Counted from the first letter of the stretch, positions 23,232 to 37,429 are shown. The stretch is DNA of 64,000 bases from Turbatrix aceti (GCA_963969345.1 OZ017766.1:744001-808000), one strand, 5' to 3'. A program made the numbers and translations. The notes: generated by a model from the sequence alone, not told the origin.

Positions 23232-24675
23232 GTTTTTTTGAGAGAGTGAATCAAGGTCAAACTGTTAAAAGTCAAGTTCAAGTCACAAATTCGGTTCAAT
23301 TGGTTCATACGGTTTAATGGGTCATAAAAATTATTGTGCACGGGAGAGGTAAATTATATTAATTTCTTATCACTGATGTCACTTTATTTCAAACAAAGAA
23401 CAACTAAAATTACTTTTTTGCACAAAGTACATATTTTTTCTGTCAAAAAATTTAGAAACAGCAAGTGGCCGTTGGAAAATAAAATTTGTACAATGTAGAA
23501 ATTTTTTTACGAGTATAATCCACGCTAACATATTCCCTAGCCCCTTCCCCTCCCTGTCGGCCAACCAACACTCCGCAGCTGGAGGGCCCAACGCCTACGT
23601 TTTATACCGTAAAAATAAAATGATTGGATCATTTTATAGAACAACTTATTCGAAGGCGGGTGAGAACGTAAATCTAATTTAATTTTCGGTTTAGTTGGCT
23701 AAACTTTGGTCATTACGATATGTCTGTCTATTGTGGGGTTGATATTTTACATCATAAAAATAAAAATAAACAAATTAAAACAAGTCATACAGAACAAATG
23801 AAAAAGGGCTTATAAAGTGGACCGTTGCAATTGGCTACGGTGGATGAACATCTAGCAATGTAGTAGCTTTTTTGGGTAGCAACTGGGAAAAATAACATGA
23901 GAGTCATAAAATATAGTACGTTTTATATTCGGAGAAACAACATAGGAGGGACGGGGAATTCACCCAGAATTATGATACTTGATAGGAGTTTCAAAATTAC
24001 AAGAAGTAAGAATTGGAGTAAAAAGACGCGTTATTGAGTGCCTTAAATCGTTGAATGTATTTTATGGATTGTTTTACATCTACACGAATTATACTGTCAG
24101 TTACATCTATTATCACTGCAATGCCAAAAACAGCATGATGCTAAAACACATGTGCTATAGACATTACAAAATTTTTAGCAAAAAATGTTTAAATCCGGTT
24201 TCTGGACATTTTTGCCTACGTAAAAAAAAAAAAGAAATACGACATCTGCCTTCTGCACACACGCAACCATCACAGTAATGCTTTATCGCTCGATTTATGA
24301 TTTTTTTGTCTTGAGCTTTCCTTGAATGTGGAAAAAAGCGCAGAGAACGCTTGACTCGATTTGGTCGACTGTAGATAAACCACCTGACAAGAACCAACCT
24401 GCTTCGAGGGATAACACAGACATAGGTGACAGGCCATCTCTCCGTGATGCATAAAAAATATAGTGTCTCACCCTCTACAGCTACTGCCTCACCCACCTGC
24501 AGCAGTTATCAACCCCCGTAGCCCCTCCTTGTTTTCACAATCCCTTATGAAAAAGTTAGAGCCGCTCTCTCGATGCAAGTTAGGGTGTGCCAGGGGCTTG
24601 TCTGTCAAAGGTGTTCCTTCAACTGAGCCGTGGAGCGAGCTTTTGGCCAGTCATCTCATGACTGGAGTTAATAAA
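23232..24675. other. Intergenic upstream of flp-16
   Basis: 1.4 kb of AT-rich DNA. The proximal part should contain the flp-16 promoter. Around 24460-24670 base composition is higher in GC, but no spliceable coding exon could be supported. The tandem array begins at 24676. Confidence 0.4.
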
Positions 24676-27600
24676 GTTACCTCTTTCTTATAGTAAGGAT
24701 GTTTCTGCAAGGACACAATTTTAATTTTACGGTATGTATATTCGATAAAATCCAAATTTTACGCTGATCAACGGTCTGACGGGCCATTAGGTCCGGAGGC
24801 ATTCATTTGAAAAAGATAATGCGCGCTTTATCATAATTGTCAAAATTTTGTCATCAAAAATGGCGAAAGCGCGATAGAGGGAGGAGGCGGCGCGCAGGGT
24901 CAAGTGGGTGAGTGTGAGCGAGCGAGCGATAGCGCAAGGACGATTGCGTAAGACAAAAAAATGATTCTGTTAAATTAATTTTAAAAATGTTGAAAAAAAT
25001 ATTTTTGAATTCCTCGGAAATAGGCAATCATAATGATGGGTCATTTGACAATCAAAAATCAAAAATGAACAAATTTGAATTTTTGGTTTACAAAAAAATA
25101 ATTTGTGCTAGATACTGGGGTAGGGGCAAATGTGATATCAATAGCATTGCCATTTTTTGCTGAAGATGAAAAACATTTTTTCAAAATTTTAAAAATTAAT
25201 TTGAATAATTCAATTTTTTGATCTTCAGAAAATGAAATCCATGGTTAGTGGGCGGACCAGACAGCGGGTGCAGAGACGGACGGCGCCGCACATGCCATCA
25301 GTCGAGAGAACCGCAACGGCGGTGACAGTGGGCGATTGGGTGATGGCGAAAGATGGCAAAACAAGTGATTGTTGTTATTAATTTTGATGATTATGTATCA
25401 TAATTTTATGATTTTTGTTAAATTGCTATTTTTCCTGGGCCCCAGTGTTAGTGTTAGTACATATTCTTTGAATATTTTTTTGTGTTTGGTTTTATGCATT
25501 GAAACGGGTCAATAAGCGATTGCAGCGGGCGAGGATTTATTAGGCGATGGCGAAAGATGCGCGATATTGAAAAGCAACATTATTACTTATATTTTACAAA
25601 AGCGTAAAACAAATTACATGGGGCCCCGAAGGGGCCCCCATTATATTTATGTATTCCAATATTTTTAAAGCGGGTCAAAAAACGATTATATGTATTTGAT
25701 TTGATTTCGATAATATGCAAATCGTCGGTTATTCTAAAAGATAATAACAAAAAATAATTATTTTCTATCGGTAAAATTATGATCGGCAAAAGATAAACGA
25801 AAAACGGGCAAAAAGAAAATAAACAACAAAACGATAGACGATCCTTTTCGATTTTGCGATCCTTCTGATCCTTCCTTGATGCCTTTACCTTGCCTTGCCT
25901 TGCCTTCCCCTTCCTTCCTTTTCCCTTCCTGGGGCCCCCGGAGGGGGCCCCCCCTTTAGCCTTGTTACCTCTTTATATAGTAAGGTGTTTCTGCAAGGAC
26001 ACAATTTTAATTTTACGGTATGTATATTCGATAAAATCCAAATTTTACGCTATCAACGGTCTGCATGGGCCATTAGGTCCGGAGGCATTCATTTGAAAAA
26101 GATAATGCGCGCTTTATCATAATTGTCAAAATTTTGTCATCAAAAATGGCGAAAGCGCGATAGAGGGAGGAGGCGGCGCGCAGGGTCAAGTGGGTGAGTG
26201 TGAGCGAGCGAGCGATAGCGCAAGGACGATTGCGTAAGACAAAAAAATGATTCTGTTAAATTAATTTTAAAAATGTTGAAAAAAATATTTTTGAATTCCT
26301 CGGAAATAGGCAATCATAATGATGGGTCATTTGACAATCAAAAATCAAAAATGAACAAATTTGAATTTTTGGTTTACAAAAAAATAATTTGTGCCAGTAA
26401 CTGGGGTAGGGGCAAATGTGATATCAATAGCATTGCCATTTTTTGCTGAAGATGAAAAACATTTTTTCAACATTTTAAAAATTAATTTGAATAATTCAAT
26501 TTTTTGATCTCTCAGAAAATGAAATCCATGGTGAGTGGGCGGACCAGACAGCGGGTGCAGAGACGGACGGCGCCGCACATGCCATCAGTCGAGAGAACCG
26601 CAACGGCGGTGACAGTGGGCGATTGGGTGATGGCGAAAGATGGCAAAACAAGTGATTGTTGTTATTAATTTTGATGATTTATGTATCATAATTTTATGAT
26701 TTTTGTTAAATTGCTATTTTTCCTGGGCCCCAGTGTTAGTGTTAGTACATATTCTTTGAATATTTTTTTGTGTTTGGTTTTATGCTTTGAAACGGGTCAA
26801 TAAGCGATTGCAGCGGGCGAGGATTTATTAGGCGATGGCGAAAGATGCGCGATATTGAAAAGCAACATTATTACTTATATTTTACAAAAGCGTAAAACAA
26901 ATTACATGGGGCCCCAAAGGGGCCCCCATTATATTTATGTATTCCAATATTTTTAAAGCGGGTCAAAAAACGATTATATGTATTTGATTTGATTTTGATA
27001 ATATGCAAATCATCGGTTATTCTAAAAGATAATAACAAAAAATAATTATTTTCTATCGGTAAAATTATGATCGGCAAAAGATAAACGAAAAACGGGCAAA
27101 AAGAAAATAAACAACAAAACGATAGACGATCCTTTTCGATTTTACGATCCTTCTGATCCTTCCTTGATACCTTTACCTTGCCTTGCCTTGCCTTCCCCTT
27201 CCTTCCTTTTCCCTTCCTGGGGCCCCCGTAGGGGGCCCCCCTTTAGCCTTGTTACCTCTCTATATAGTAAGGTGTTTTTACAAAGACACAATTTTAATTT
27301 TACGGTATGTATATTCGATAAAATCCAAATTTTACGCTGATAACGGTTTGGCGGGCCATTAGGTCCGGAGCCATTGATTTGAAAAAGATAATGCACGCTT
27401 TATCATAATTGTCAAAATAGTCAATGGCGAAAGCGCGATAGAGGGAGGAGGCGGCGCGCAGGGTCAAGTGGGTGAGTGTGAGCGAGCGAGCGATAGCGCA
27501 AGGACGATTGCGTAAGACAAAAAAATGATTCTGTTAAATTAATTTTAAAAATGTTGAAAAAAATATTTTTGAATTCCTCGGAAATAGGCAATCATAATGA

Positions 27601-30600
27601 TGGGTCATTTGACAATCAAAAATCAAAAATGAACAAATTTGAATTTTTGATTTTAAAAAAAATAATTTTTGCTAGATACTGGGGTAGGGGCAAATGTGAT
27701 ATCAATAGCATTGACATTTTTTGCTGCGTATGAAAAACATTTTTTCAACATTTTAAAAATTAATTTGAATAATTCAATTTTTTGATCTCTCAGAAAATGA
27801 AATCCATGGTGAGTGGGCGGAACAGACAGCGGGTGCAGAGACGGACGGCGCACATGCCATCAGTCGAGAGAACCGCAACGGCGGTGACAGTGGGCGATTG
27901 GGTGATGGCGAAAGATGGCAAAACAAGAGATTGTTGTTATTAATTTTGATGATTTATGTATCACATAATTTTATGATTTTTGTTAAATTGCTATTTTTCC
28001 TGGGCCCCAGTGTTAGTGTTAGTACATATTCTTTGAATATTTTTTTGTGTTTGGTGTTATGCTTTGAAACGGGTCAATAAGCGATTGCAGCGGGCGAGGA
28101 TTTATTAGGCGATGGCGAAAGATGCGCGATATTGAAAAGCAACATTATTACTTATGTTTTACAAAAGCGTCAAACAAATTACATGGGGCCCCAAAGGGGC
28201 CCCCATTGTATTTATGTATTCCAATATTTTTAAAGCGGGTCAAAAAACGATTATATGTATTTGATCTGATTTTGATAATATGCAAATTATCGGTTATTCT
28301 AAAAGATAATAACAAAAAATAATTATTTTCTATCGGTAAAATTATGATCGGCAAAAGATAAACGAAAAACGGGCAAAAAGAAAATAAACAACAAAACGAT
28401 AAACGATCCTTTTCGATTTTACGATCCTTCTGATCCTTCCTTGATACCTTTACCTTGCCTTCCCCTTCCTTCCTTTTCCCTTCCTGGGGCCCCCGTAGGG
28501 GGCCCCCCCTTTAGCCTTGTTACCTCTCTATATAGTAAGGTGTTTTTACAAAGACACAATTTTAATTTTACGGTATGTATATTCGATAAAATCCAAATTT
28601 TACGCTGATAACGGTTTGGCGGGCCATTAGGTCCGGAGCCATTGATTTGAAAAAGATAATGCACGCTTTATCATAATTGTCAAAATAGTCAATGGCGAAA
28701 GCGCGATAGAGGGAGGAGGCGGCGCGCAGGGTCAAGTGGGTGAGTGTGAGCGAGCGAGCGATAGCGCAAGGACGATTGCGTAAGACAAAAAAATGATTCT
28801 GTTAAATTAATTTTAAAAATGTTGAAAAAAATATTTTTGAATTCCTCGGAAATAGGCAATCATAATGATGGGTCATTTGACAATCAAAAATCAAAAATGA
28901 ACAAATTTGAATTTTTGATTTTAAAAAAAATAATTTTTGCTAGATACTGGGGTAGGGGCAAATGTGATATCAATAGCATTGACATTTTTTGCTGCGTATG
29001 AAAAACATTTTTTCAACATTTTAAAAATTAATTTGAATAATTCAATTTTTTGATCTCTCAGAAAATGAAATCCATGGTGAGTGGGCGGAACAGACAGCGG
29101 GTGCAGAGACGGACGGCGCACATGCCATCAGTCGAGAGAACCGCAACGGCGGTGACAGTGGGCGATTGGGTGATGGCGAAAGATGGCAAAACAAGAGATT
29201 GTTGTTATTAATTTTGATGATTTATGTATCACATAATTTTATGATTTTTGTTAAATTGCTATTTTTCCTGGGCCCCAGTGTTAGTGTTAGTACATATTCT
29301 TTGAATATTTTTTTGTGTTTGGTGTTATGCTTTGAAACGGGTCAATAAGCGATTGCAGCGGGCGAGGATTTATTAGGCGATGGCGAAAGATGCGCGATAT
29401 TGAAAAGCAACATTATTACTTATGTTTTACAAAAGCGTCAAACAAATTACATGGGGCCCCAAAGGGGCCCCCATTGTATTTATGTATTCCAATATTTTTA
29501 AAGCGGGTCAAAAAACGATTATATGTATTTGATCTGATTTTGATAATATGCAAATTATCGGTTATTCTAAAAGATAATAACAAAAAATAATTATTTTCTA
29601 TCGGTAAAATTATGATCGGCAAAAGATAAACGAAAAACGGGCAAAAAGAAAATAAACAACAAAACGATAAACGATCCTTTTCGATTTTACGATCCTTCTG
29701 ATCCTTCCTTGATACCTTTACCTTGCCTTCCCCTTCCTTCCTTTTCCCTTCCTGGGGCCCCCGTAGGGGGCCCCCCCTTTAGCCTTGTTACCTCTCTATA
29801 TAGTAAGGTGTTTTTACAAAGACACAATTTTAATTTTACGGTATGTATATTCGATAAAATCCAAATTTTACGCTGTAAACGGTTTGGCGGGCCATTAGGT
29901 CCGGAGCCATTGATTTGAAAAAGATAATGCGCGCTTTATCATAATTGTCAAAATTGTCAATGGCGAAAGCGCGATAGAGGGAGGAGGCGGCGCGCAGGGT
30001 CAAGTGGGTGAGTGTGAGCGAGCGAGCGATAGCGCAAGGACGATTGCGTAAGACAAAAAAATGATTCTGTTAAATTAATTTTAAAAATGTTGAAAAAAAT
30101 ATTTTTGAATTCCTCGGAAATAGGCAATCATAATGATGGGTCATTTGACGATCAAAAATCAAAAATGAACAAATTTGAATTTTTGGTTTACAAAAAAATA
30201 ATTTGTGCCAGATAACTGGGGTAGGGGCAAATGTGATATCAATAGCATTGCCATTTTTTGCTGAGTATGAAAAACATTTTTTCAACATTTTAAAAATTAA
30301 TTTGAATAATTCAATTTTTTGATCTCTCAGAAAATGAAATCCATGGTGAGTGGGCGGAACAGACAGCGGGTGCAGAGACGGACGGCGCACATGCCATCAG
30401 TCGAGAGAACCGCAACGGCGGTGACAGTGGGCGATTGGGTGATGGCGAAAGATGGCAAAACAAGTGATTGTTGTTATTAATTTTGATTCATGTATCATAA
30501 TTTTATGATTTTTGTTAAATTGCTATTTTTCCTGGGCCCCAGTGTTAGTGTTTGTACCTATTCTTTGAATATTTTTTTGTGTTTGGTTTTATGCTTTGAA

Positions 30601-30971
30601 ACGGGTCAATAAGCGATTGCAGCGGGCGAGGATTTATTAGGCGATGGCGAAAGATGCGCGATATTGAAAAGCAACATTATTACTTATATTTTACAAAAGC
30701 GTAAAACAAATTACATGGGGCCCCGAAGGGGCCCCCATTATATTTATGTATTCCAATATTTTTAAGTTTGAAAGCGGGTCAAAATTATGATTGGCAAAAG
30801 ATAAACGAAAAACGGGCAAAAAGAAAATAAACAACAAAACGATAGACGATCCTTTTCGATTTTACGATCCTTCTGATCCTTCCTTGATGCCTTTACCTTG
30901 CCTTGCCTTGCCTTCCCCTTCCTTCCTTTTCCCTTCCTGGGGCCCCCGTAGGGGGCCCCCCCTTTAGCCTT
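24676..30971. repeat. Tandem array of five 1.19-1.29 kb units
   Basis: Direct repeats start at 24676, 25964, 27251, 28519 and 29787, each with gttacctct; the array ends at 30971. Unit lengths are 1288, 1287, 1268, 1268 and 1185 bp. Units 3 and 4 are almost identical; units 1 and 2 pair more closely with each other; unit 5 has small deletions. Each unit holds a GC-rich block (gcgatagagggaggaggcgg), repeated gagcgagc motifs, a GGCGAAAGATGGC block, and two perfect GC hairpins (in unit 1, 25618-25641 atggggccccgaaggggcc... and 25931-25951 ggggcccccggagggggccc...). A polypyrimidine ccttccttttcccttcct tract precedes the second hairpin. No frame exceeds about 100 codons and none is conserved as protein. 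Left and right array edges share gtt, consistent with expansion by unequal crossing-over. I do not recognise the unit. Confidence 0.95.
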
Positions 30972-32352
30972 GTTGGCATAAACACGGGACAAAAATTTTG
31001 TGTATGTGACAGGCATGCAACTAAGTGGTCCGTAGAAGACACATTCACGCTGTAAACGAAGTTATCGGTCACACAGGAGAAGAGGGATGATGTTTCCGTG
31101 TGTGTTAATTTCGAAGAATAGCTTTGGAACAATACTTGGTAAAAAATACAGGAATGCATTTGATGATGTAAGTCAGTGACAATGTTCAATGAAAAAAGCG
31201 ACATTGAAAATTTTGATCAGGTTTTTATGTTTGTATTTTATGGCTTTAACCTGCTCGAATGAATCCAAAATAATAAACAAAAAGGATACCTCAAAAAAAT
31301 TCTTTGACCGACAAAAAAAGTTTAACCGCGAAACTGCCTTCCAGCAAAGGTCTATTAGTCTGTATACTCTGTCTGAGACGACAAAGTATTTATAAGCCTC
31401 CCCTGACAAAAACATGATTTCAACTAAATTAAGCATGCGGCGTCATTGTCAAGATTTCAAGATTTTTTTACCTGCATTAGCAATCTAAAACGTGTATTGT
31501 AATGGCCAGAGACAAGACAAGCTTCTTATACGACCGGAGAATGGATGTTACGTGAGATTATGCCAGATCATCCAAGCCAAAAACAGTGGAAGAAAAACAA
31601 GTCACCGGTAGGACGAAATTAAGACGATCGAAAGACTCAACAAGGCATAAAACAGATTGAGAATTTTACGTATATGCTGCGGCCGGCAACTTACTTAAAA
31701 AAATTATTTTGAGGTCCTTTTTTTTAATTTTTACCAAATTTGAACACAACTTTGTTCAAAACAAAAAATTCTGTGTAAGAATGCGAAATACTAATATATT
31801 TAAAGTATTTTAAAAGAAAAATAAATTGTGCATCACAAAAACATGTGACAATTTATTTTTCTTTTTTTTTCTATTCGAAAACATGATTGTCATACGAATA
31901 GAAAATTTTTTGGCAATGATTATTTTATATCCTACGAGCACAAACAATCACCTTTCTAGGTTTTTTCTTTGTTTGACTTCTAAAACAATACTAAAGGTTT
32001 AACGAACGAGGAAACATTGGCTCAAAATGAGGTACGGACACGTATTCTTTGTTCTGTGACGACATCGCAAGGCTACAAATTGCCATGGTTCTTTTAAAAT
32101 GCAAAACGTCAAGCTTACGGTGTAAATATGTACAAAATGCAAATTGAATCCCCTCGACTAAAAGAATGATGTTCCACAGAAATATATAAAATGCTTCGTC
32201 ACGATTTTGAAAATATTTCAACAACATTTTCCACGATTTAGCAATTTTTGGAATTCTTGATTTTTTCTATGAGAACAAATTTCATTTACAAACAAAATAA
32301 TTCTTTCTCCCAAAAAAAGGAATTAGCGCATTCATCGTTTTGCACTTGTTAG
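30972..32352. other. Gene-free region
   Basis: 1.4 kb of mostly AT-rich sequence between the tandem array and a foldback element. Nothing recognisable. Confidence 0.4.
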
Positions 32353-33704
32353 GAGGCAGTCCACGACAGGATTTCGGACGGCCGACAAGGCTTTTTTACA
32401 ACTTCAAATGTTTTAAGCCAGAATTGTTCCCCATCCCTAAAAACCTCTAAATCACCGATGCACAGATTTTTAAACACATCGGATTCTGTAGTTTTGGCTT
32501 CTGAAAGGTTTTGACAAAAATCGATGCCACGAGCTTCGCTATAGAGGAAAAACGCTGAAAATTTTATGAGAGGGGTTTTGAGGGACAGGGAACACGAAGT
32601 CGTACTCAGATATTTTTTATCGTTACAGTAAATGCTGATTACCGTATAAAATGTGTGGTTTTTTGGTCACCACTGGCGGGGTTCTCCGAGGGGAGTACAT
32701 TGTGATAGCATATATTGTAGCCCGTGTTTCGGCGCTTCGAATGACGTAACACACGAAAAAAAGGAGTGACCGGAAAACGGTCATCCATGGGCTTTTATGG
32801 CGCGCACTCAAGAAAACGCGCACAATTTCGCTTCAAGTGACAAAAAAAAGAGCGTGCGCGCGCATTCACGGTGTCATGTTCAAAAAAAGGCCCTGAAGCC
32901 AATTTTTGTTTTTTATGCTCGCGGTCACTTTGGTAGACTTTAGCATGTCCCAAAGATTGATTCTAGCTTTTCAGGCTTTTTATCTGACAATATTGGGCAT
33001 CGCCACAGGCATTGAAAAAAACATGAAACTTTCAAACGTTGTAACTTTGTGCAAAATGATCCGATAAAAGGTGCACGTGGCTTAAAGTTATATCTGGGAC
33101 ATGCCAAAGCCTACCAAAGTGACCGTGGATGTACAAAACAAAAACTGGCTTCAGGGCCTTTTTTTGAACATGACTCCTTTTTTGCGCGCGCAAGCTTGTT
33201 TGAAGAGAAAAAGAAGCTGATCGCGCGCGTTTTCTTGAGTGCGCGCTATAAAAGCCCATGGATGACCGCTTTCCGGTCACTCCTTTTTTTCGCGTGTTAC
33301 GTCATTCGAAGCGCCGAAACACGGGCTACAAGATGTGCTATCACAATGTACTCCCCTCGGAGAACCCCGCCAGTGGTGACCAAAAAACCACACATTTTAT
33401 ACGGTAATCAGCAATTACCGTAACGATAAAAATTATCTGAGTACGACTTCGTGTTCCCCGTCCCTCAAAACCCCTCTCATAAAATTTTCAGCATTTTTCC
33501 ACTATAGCGAAGCTCGTGGCATCGATTTTTGTCAAAAACTTCCAGAAGCCAAAACTACAGAATCCGATGTGTTTAAAAATCTGTGTATCGGCGATTTAGA
33601 GGTTTTTAGGGGTGGGGAACAATTCTGGCTTAAAACATTTTAAGTTGTAAAAAAGCCTTGTCGGGCTCTCCCCCTTATTCCGAAATCCTGTCGTGGACTG
33701 TCTC
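32353..33704. mobile_element. Large foldback element with TTAG target duplication
   Basis: Ends GAGGCAGTCCACGACAGGAT and complement GTCGTGGACTGTCTC, flanked by TTAG at 32349-32352 and 33705-33708. The two halves are inverted repeats of about 600 bp around a centre near 33028: gtcatgttcaaaaaaaggcc at about 32873 pairs with 33165. No transposase frame. TTAG instead of TTAA suggests a variant target of the same family. Confidence 0.8.
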
Positions 33705-33917
33705 TTAGAGTGTCTGAGTGAATCACTAGCAGTTTTGCATGTGTTTGGTGTGCCTGCTGCTCTTCCTTGTTCGCACGCAATTAGCTCATCAACAATAACA
33801 AAAAAAACCCATGTGCAAAAAAAGAAAATTCCAGATTTCATTAAAACTGTGTTTTAGATATTTTATATCGTAAATAATTTTTTTCGTGTGATAATAATTA
33901 GCGAGTGCATTTCCCCA

Positions 33918-33947
33918 ACCCCCCCCCCCCCCCCCAAAAAAAAAAGT
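33918..33947. repeat. Poly-C / poly-A tract
   Basis: About 20 consecutive C followed by about 10 A, a low-complexity stretch where assembly length is unreliable. Confidence 0.8.
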
Positions 33948-35296
33948 ATGCATAGTGGTATTCTTCAAGAAGGAAGTGTGTGGGTAACGTGTTATTGTTA
34001 CAGTTGCATTAACTACAAGTGTGGACTGCATGACAATGAATAGCAACAATCAAGGAATATCAAAAAATGCGTGTTTTCAAAAAGTTTTTCGGAATGTAAA
34101 ATTTTTTCGAGAAAGACGGAAGACAAGGGGGTGTTTTACTACATACCCCCTTGGTTGCGTCACATTTTTTTTAGAAAAATTAAAAGTGTTTATTTTTAGG
34201 TCCGCTACAAAATTCAAAAAAAAATCGTCGAAGACAAGATAAAAAAACATGCCGTCGGAAAAAAATATGCCATCGCTTAAACAAATAGATGAATATTACG
34301 TCACTTCTGTCACCTAAACAGTGCAAAAACTTGATGAAGTATTTCTTTTTTTAAGAAGAAGCGTGGACTCCAGCAATGCATATTGCCAATCAAGCAATTC
34401 ATCACTGGTTCTACTGAACGATAGATACTGTCTTTCGACATGCTAAATGTTTATCACCTATGCATAGGAGACACGCACTGCCGGGCAAAAACAGAAACGA
34501 TAGATGCATCATTTTGTCTGTCATCACGGTGAATGGGTTTGTTTGTTTATTTTGTTATCCAAAATGAGGTATACAAGGTTAAATTTTGACAAAATAGAAA
34601 AAGGCGTAGGAGGGAGAACTTCTTTTGTGACATAAAACCGGCATGCATTGAACCGTGACATGAACGTACACTGGACGGCTGTAAAAAACGCAACCAATCT
34701 GATGACACGCTATGAGTCCAAATTCTTTATATTTAAGAATACGTGTTAGGTTACAAAAAAAGAAAACATAACAAAAAACGTAAGTATATGACACGATGTA
34801 TAACATCATACTCCTTTTCAACCCCTGTGTGGTCGTACTTCTTTTATACATGACACTCTGAGGGGCGGAGTTTCGACACCTGTTGATGGCGTATCCCTCC
34901 CACAAAAATACACTCCATCAAAACCCAAAAACATGAGATAAGGCATGACGTGTATATTCTCTGAATTATGATTAACTGCTTTTTTTTAGCCGGAACGTCA
35001 GTTCGTATGTTTCAAAAATCTACGGTGCGATATTTGGCAATTGCGGGGTGCCACCTGGAGAGACGATTTGTAAATTGGGGGTGTAAAAATTTAATTGTCA
35101 AGAAAAACAATGAAAAGAATAAGAAACTTATAAAATTTACAAAACATACTACATACTTTTTTTATAAATAATTGTTAAAAATGTTTTTTTAGGATGAAAT
35201 CAATTTTTAATTTCGCTTAAACTCAAATTTGATTTTTAAGGCGTGGGGGGCATTTGTGGTTTTTGAGAACGAGCGATCTCATCGATGTTACTCTTG

Positions 35297-35325
35297 TTTT
35301 GCTGTAAGTTACTTACAGCAAAACT
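35297..35325. repeat. Perfect 14-bp hairpin
   Basis: gttttgctgtaagt and its exact complement acttacagcaaaac are separated by one base. No flanking T-tract or other sign of function. Confidence 0.7.
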
Positions 35326-35608
35326 TGCAAGTTAAAAAAGCAGCAGCGGGTGCTATTCATATAAATTTTTTCTTCACATCTTAAAATCGCAATGTTTTTA
35401 TATTTCAAATCGGAAAAAATCTAGTTTAAATTTTTTATAACAATTTTTTCGGCACCCCTTCATCCACATTTGGGTGTTAGCAAAAAACTATATCAGCAAA
35501 ATAGTGTTGCACAATAATTTTGTTGCAAACATCTCACCACTCCTGATACTCGAGGGACAAGGAAACGCTAGTGAGACGTGATGCATGTGCACGTTGTTGT
35601 TTTGTACG

Positions 35609-35629
35609 ATATATATATATATATATATG
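35609..35629. repeat. AT microsatellite
   Basis: About ten consecutive AT dinucleotides. Confidence 0.85.
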
Positions 35630-36998
35630 TGATAAAAAACAAAGATTAACAGGAAATGTTAGATTTTTATATTTTTCTTCCGTCTTGTAATGGATTAAAA
35701 ACAACAATAGATTTTAAACGCATTTATGACGGAAAGAAAAGAAAATTAAAGCATTAACTTTGTGGTACTGTAGAAATGCTTTAGCTGTAATCGGTCGGCA
35801 GTGTAAAAAATAATAAACAAAATCTCTGTTTGACATCCGAAGCATGCACGGACATTTTATTTTGGCACTGTTCGTGAAAATCAAAGGCAAAAAAGGTTTT
35901 TTTTATTGCAGGATGCATGCTGTGGCAGATTTGGTTGCAATGAATTTTAAGAAAAATACTACTATCATTCAATTTTTCTTTTATTATTGAAAATTTGTAA
36001 AGGGCTTACAAATTTTAAAAATTCTGCATGATGCGCAAAATGTCATTTGACGCGCTTGCAACGATTTCGAGCCACTTTTTTGACACTCATTGGAAATAAC
36101 ATTAGAATTATACCTGCCACCTTCCACCGAAATTGGGAGACTCCGCCAAAGTCGAAAGAAGCTTTGTTTTCGCATTGTATCTATTTTGGGCTTATTGAAG
36201 ATACAGAATCCCCGGTGCAGAATAGCAAAAAACATTGTTTACAGCGACAAAAAAAAGCACAAATTTTCGCGAAAATTAACAATATTGTTAGCAACAAAAA
36301 GTAAAATACGAGATTTTTTATTACTTATAGAATAAATTTTAAATTTGAAGGTGTAATTGTGAATTGGAATTCACCGCAATGCTCTTCATCTTGCGGTACT
36401 CTGTCCCGGACATATATCTCTGACATTTTTGTCATACAAACTGTGCAATTTATCTAATTAATAAATTTGACTTCTGATTGTTTCAACGATTTTTTATTTT
36501 CGCGTTTTTTTTGTTTTTCAGGACCAGTTTAACAAAAAAAGCAATAAAATTGGTTCCTAAATTATTTTTTATGGCTCACGTATAATTTATTTTACAACGT
36601 AGAAAAAAAACACACTTTTTTGTTGTCATTTTATTGTTCTTTTGCTGAAAAAAACGAAAATCGCTGCTCATTACTAATGCTGATTTTGTTTTCGATCTTG
36701 TCTGATTTTGTTTGGCTCGAAACCTAGCAAGACAAAGGTTGGCTACCAGTTTTTTATTTTTAAAGGACAAAGGTTCCCCGGCGTTCTCACATTGTTTTGA
36801 ACGCAGGCTCGCGACGCTATTTCCTAGAATAGGTAGCGATGCTATTGTAAATAGTAAAAAAAAACAAAGCGCTTACACATGAAATATGATTGTTTTCTGG
36901 TAAAACAAACTCGGTAAATGAACCTGTCGTAAAACAAAAATATGTATACAAGTGATCTTTAAAAAAATACGAAAACAAAACCAATCGTGATGTGACCA

Positions 36999-37429
36999 GG
37001 GTGGCAGGAGAATCTCCCAATTCTCCCAGGAGAATTTTTCCGGAGAATCTCCAGGGTAAAAAAATTCTCCCGGGAGATTTAACGATGATTATGAGAACCG
37101 GGAAATAATGAAACGAATAATAAAAAAATCCGTGTTTTAATAAATTGCTGTAAACAGAAATGCGTTAGCAATGTGCCGAAACAGAACAGAACTGTCTATG
37201 CTGTTAATTATTTTTTTAAGGAGGAAAACATTTTTGGATGCTTTTTGGCTCCCTGGAGATTTGGGGAAAATCTCCGGAGATTTTTCTCCCGGAATGCAAT
37301 CTCCCGGGAGATTTCCACAAGAAGAAGCAAACACGATGGCTCCGTAGCGTTTTTTCTCTAAACAAATATCGAAAAAAAATTGCTTGATGATGAAAAAAAT
37401 GTGACGATAAAGTCGTGGTCATCCCTGGA
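36999..37429. repeat. Block of GGGAGATT palindromes, possible hAT-type MITE
   Basis: Starts CAGGGTGGCAGGAG and ends ...CATCCCTG, with many TCTCCCGGGAGATT-type palindromes in both outer parts (36999-37080 and 37250-37320) and an AT-rich middle. The CAGGG-like ends suggest a hAT element, but the 8 bp on each side (gatgtgac and gatgctgc) match only in part. Confidence 0.4.

Noticed and set aside
24819..30390. Recurring 60-110 codon frames in the tandem units (both strands)
   Set aside because: They recur only because the DNA repeats. They shift and break between units, and sense and antisense frames are equally kept.
24676..30971. CRISPR-like or integron-like reading of the tandem array
   Set aside because: Units are over 1 kb, contiguous and eukaryotic; there is no repeat-spacer structure.
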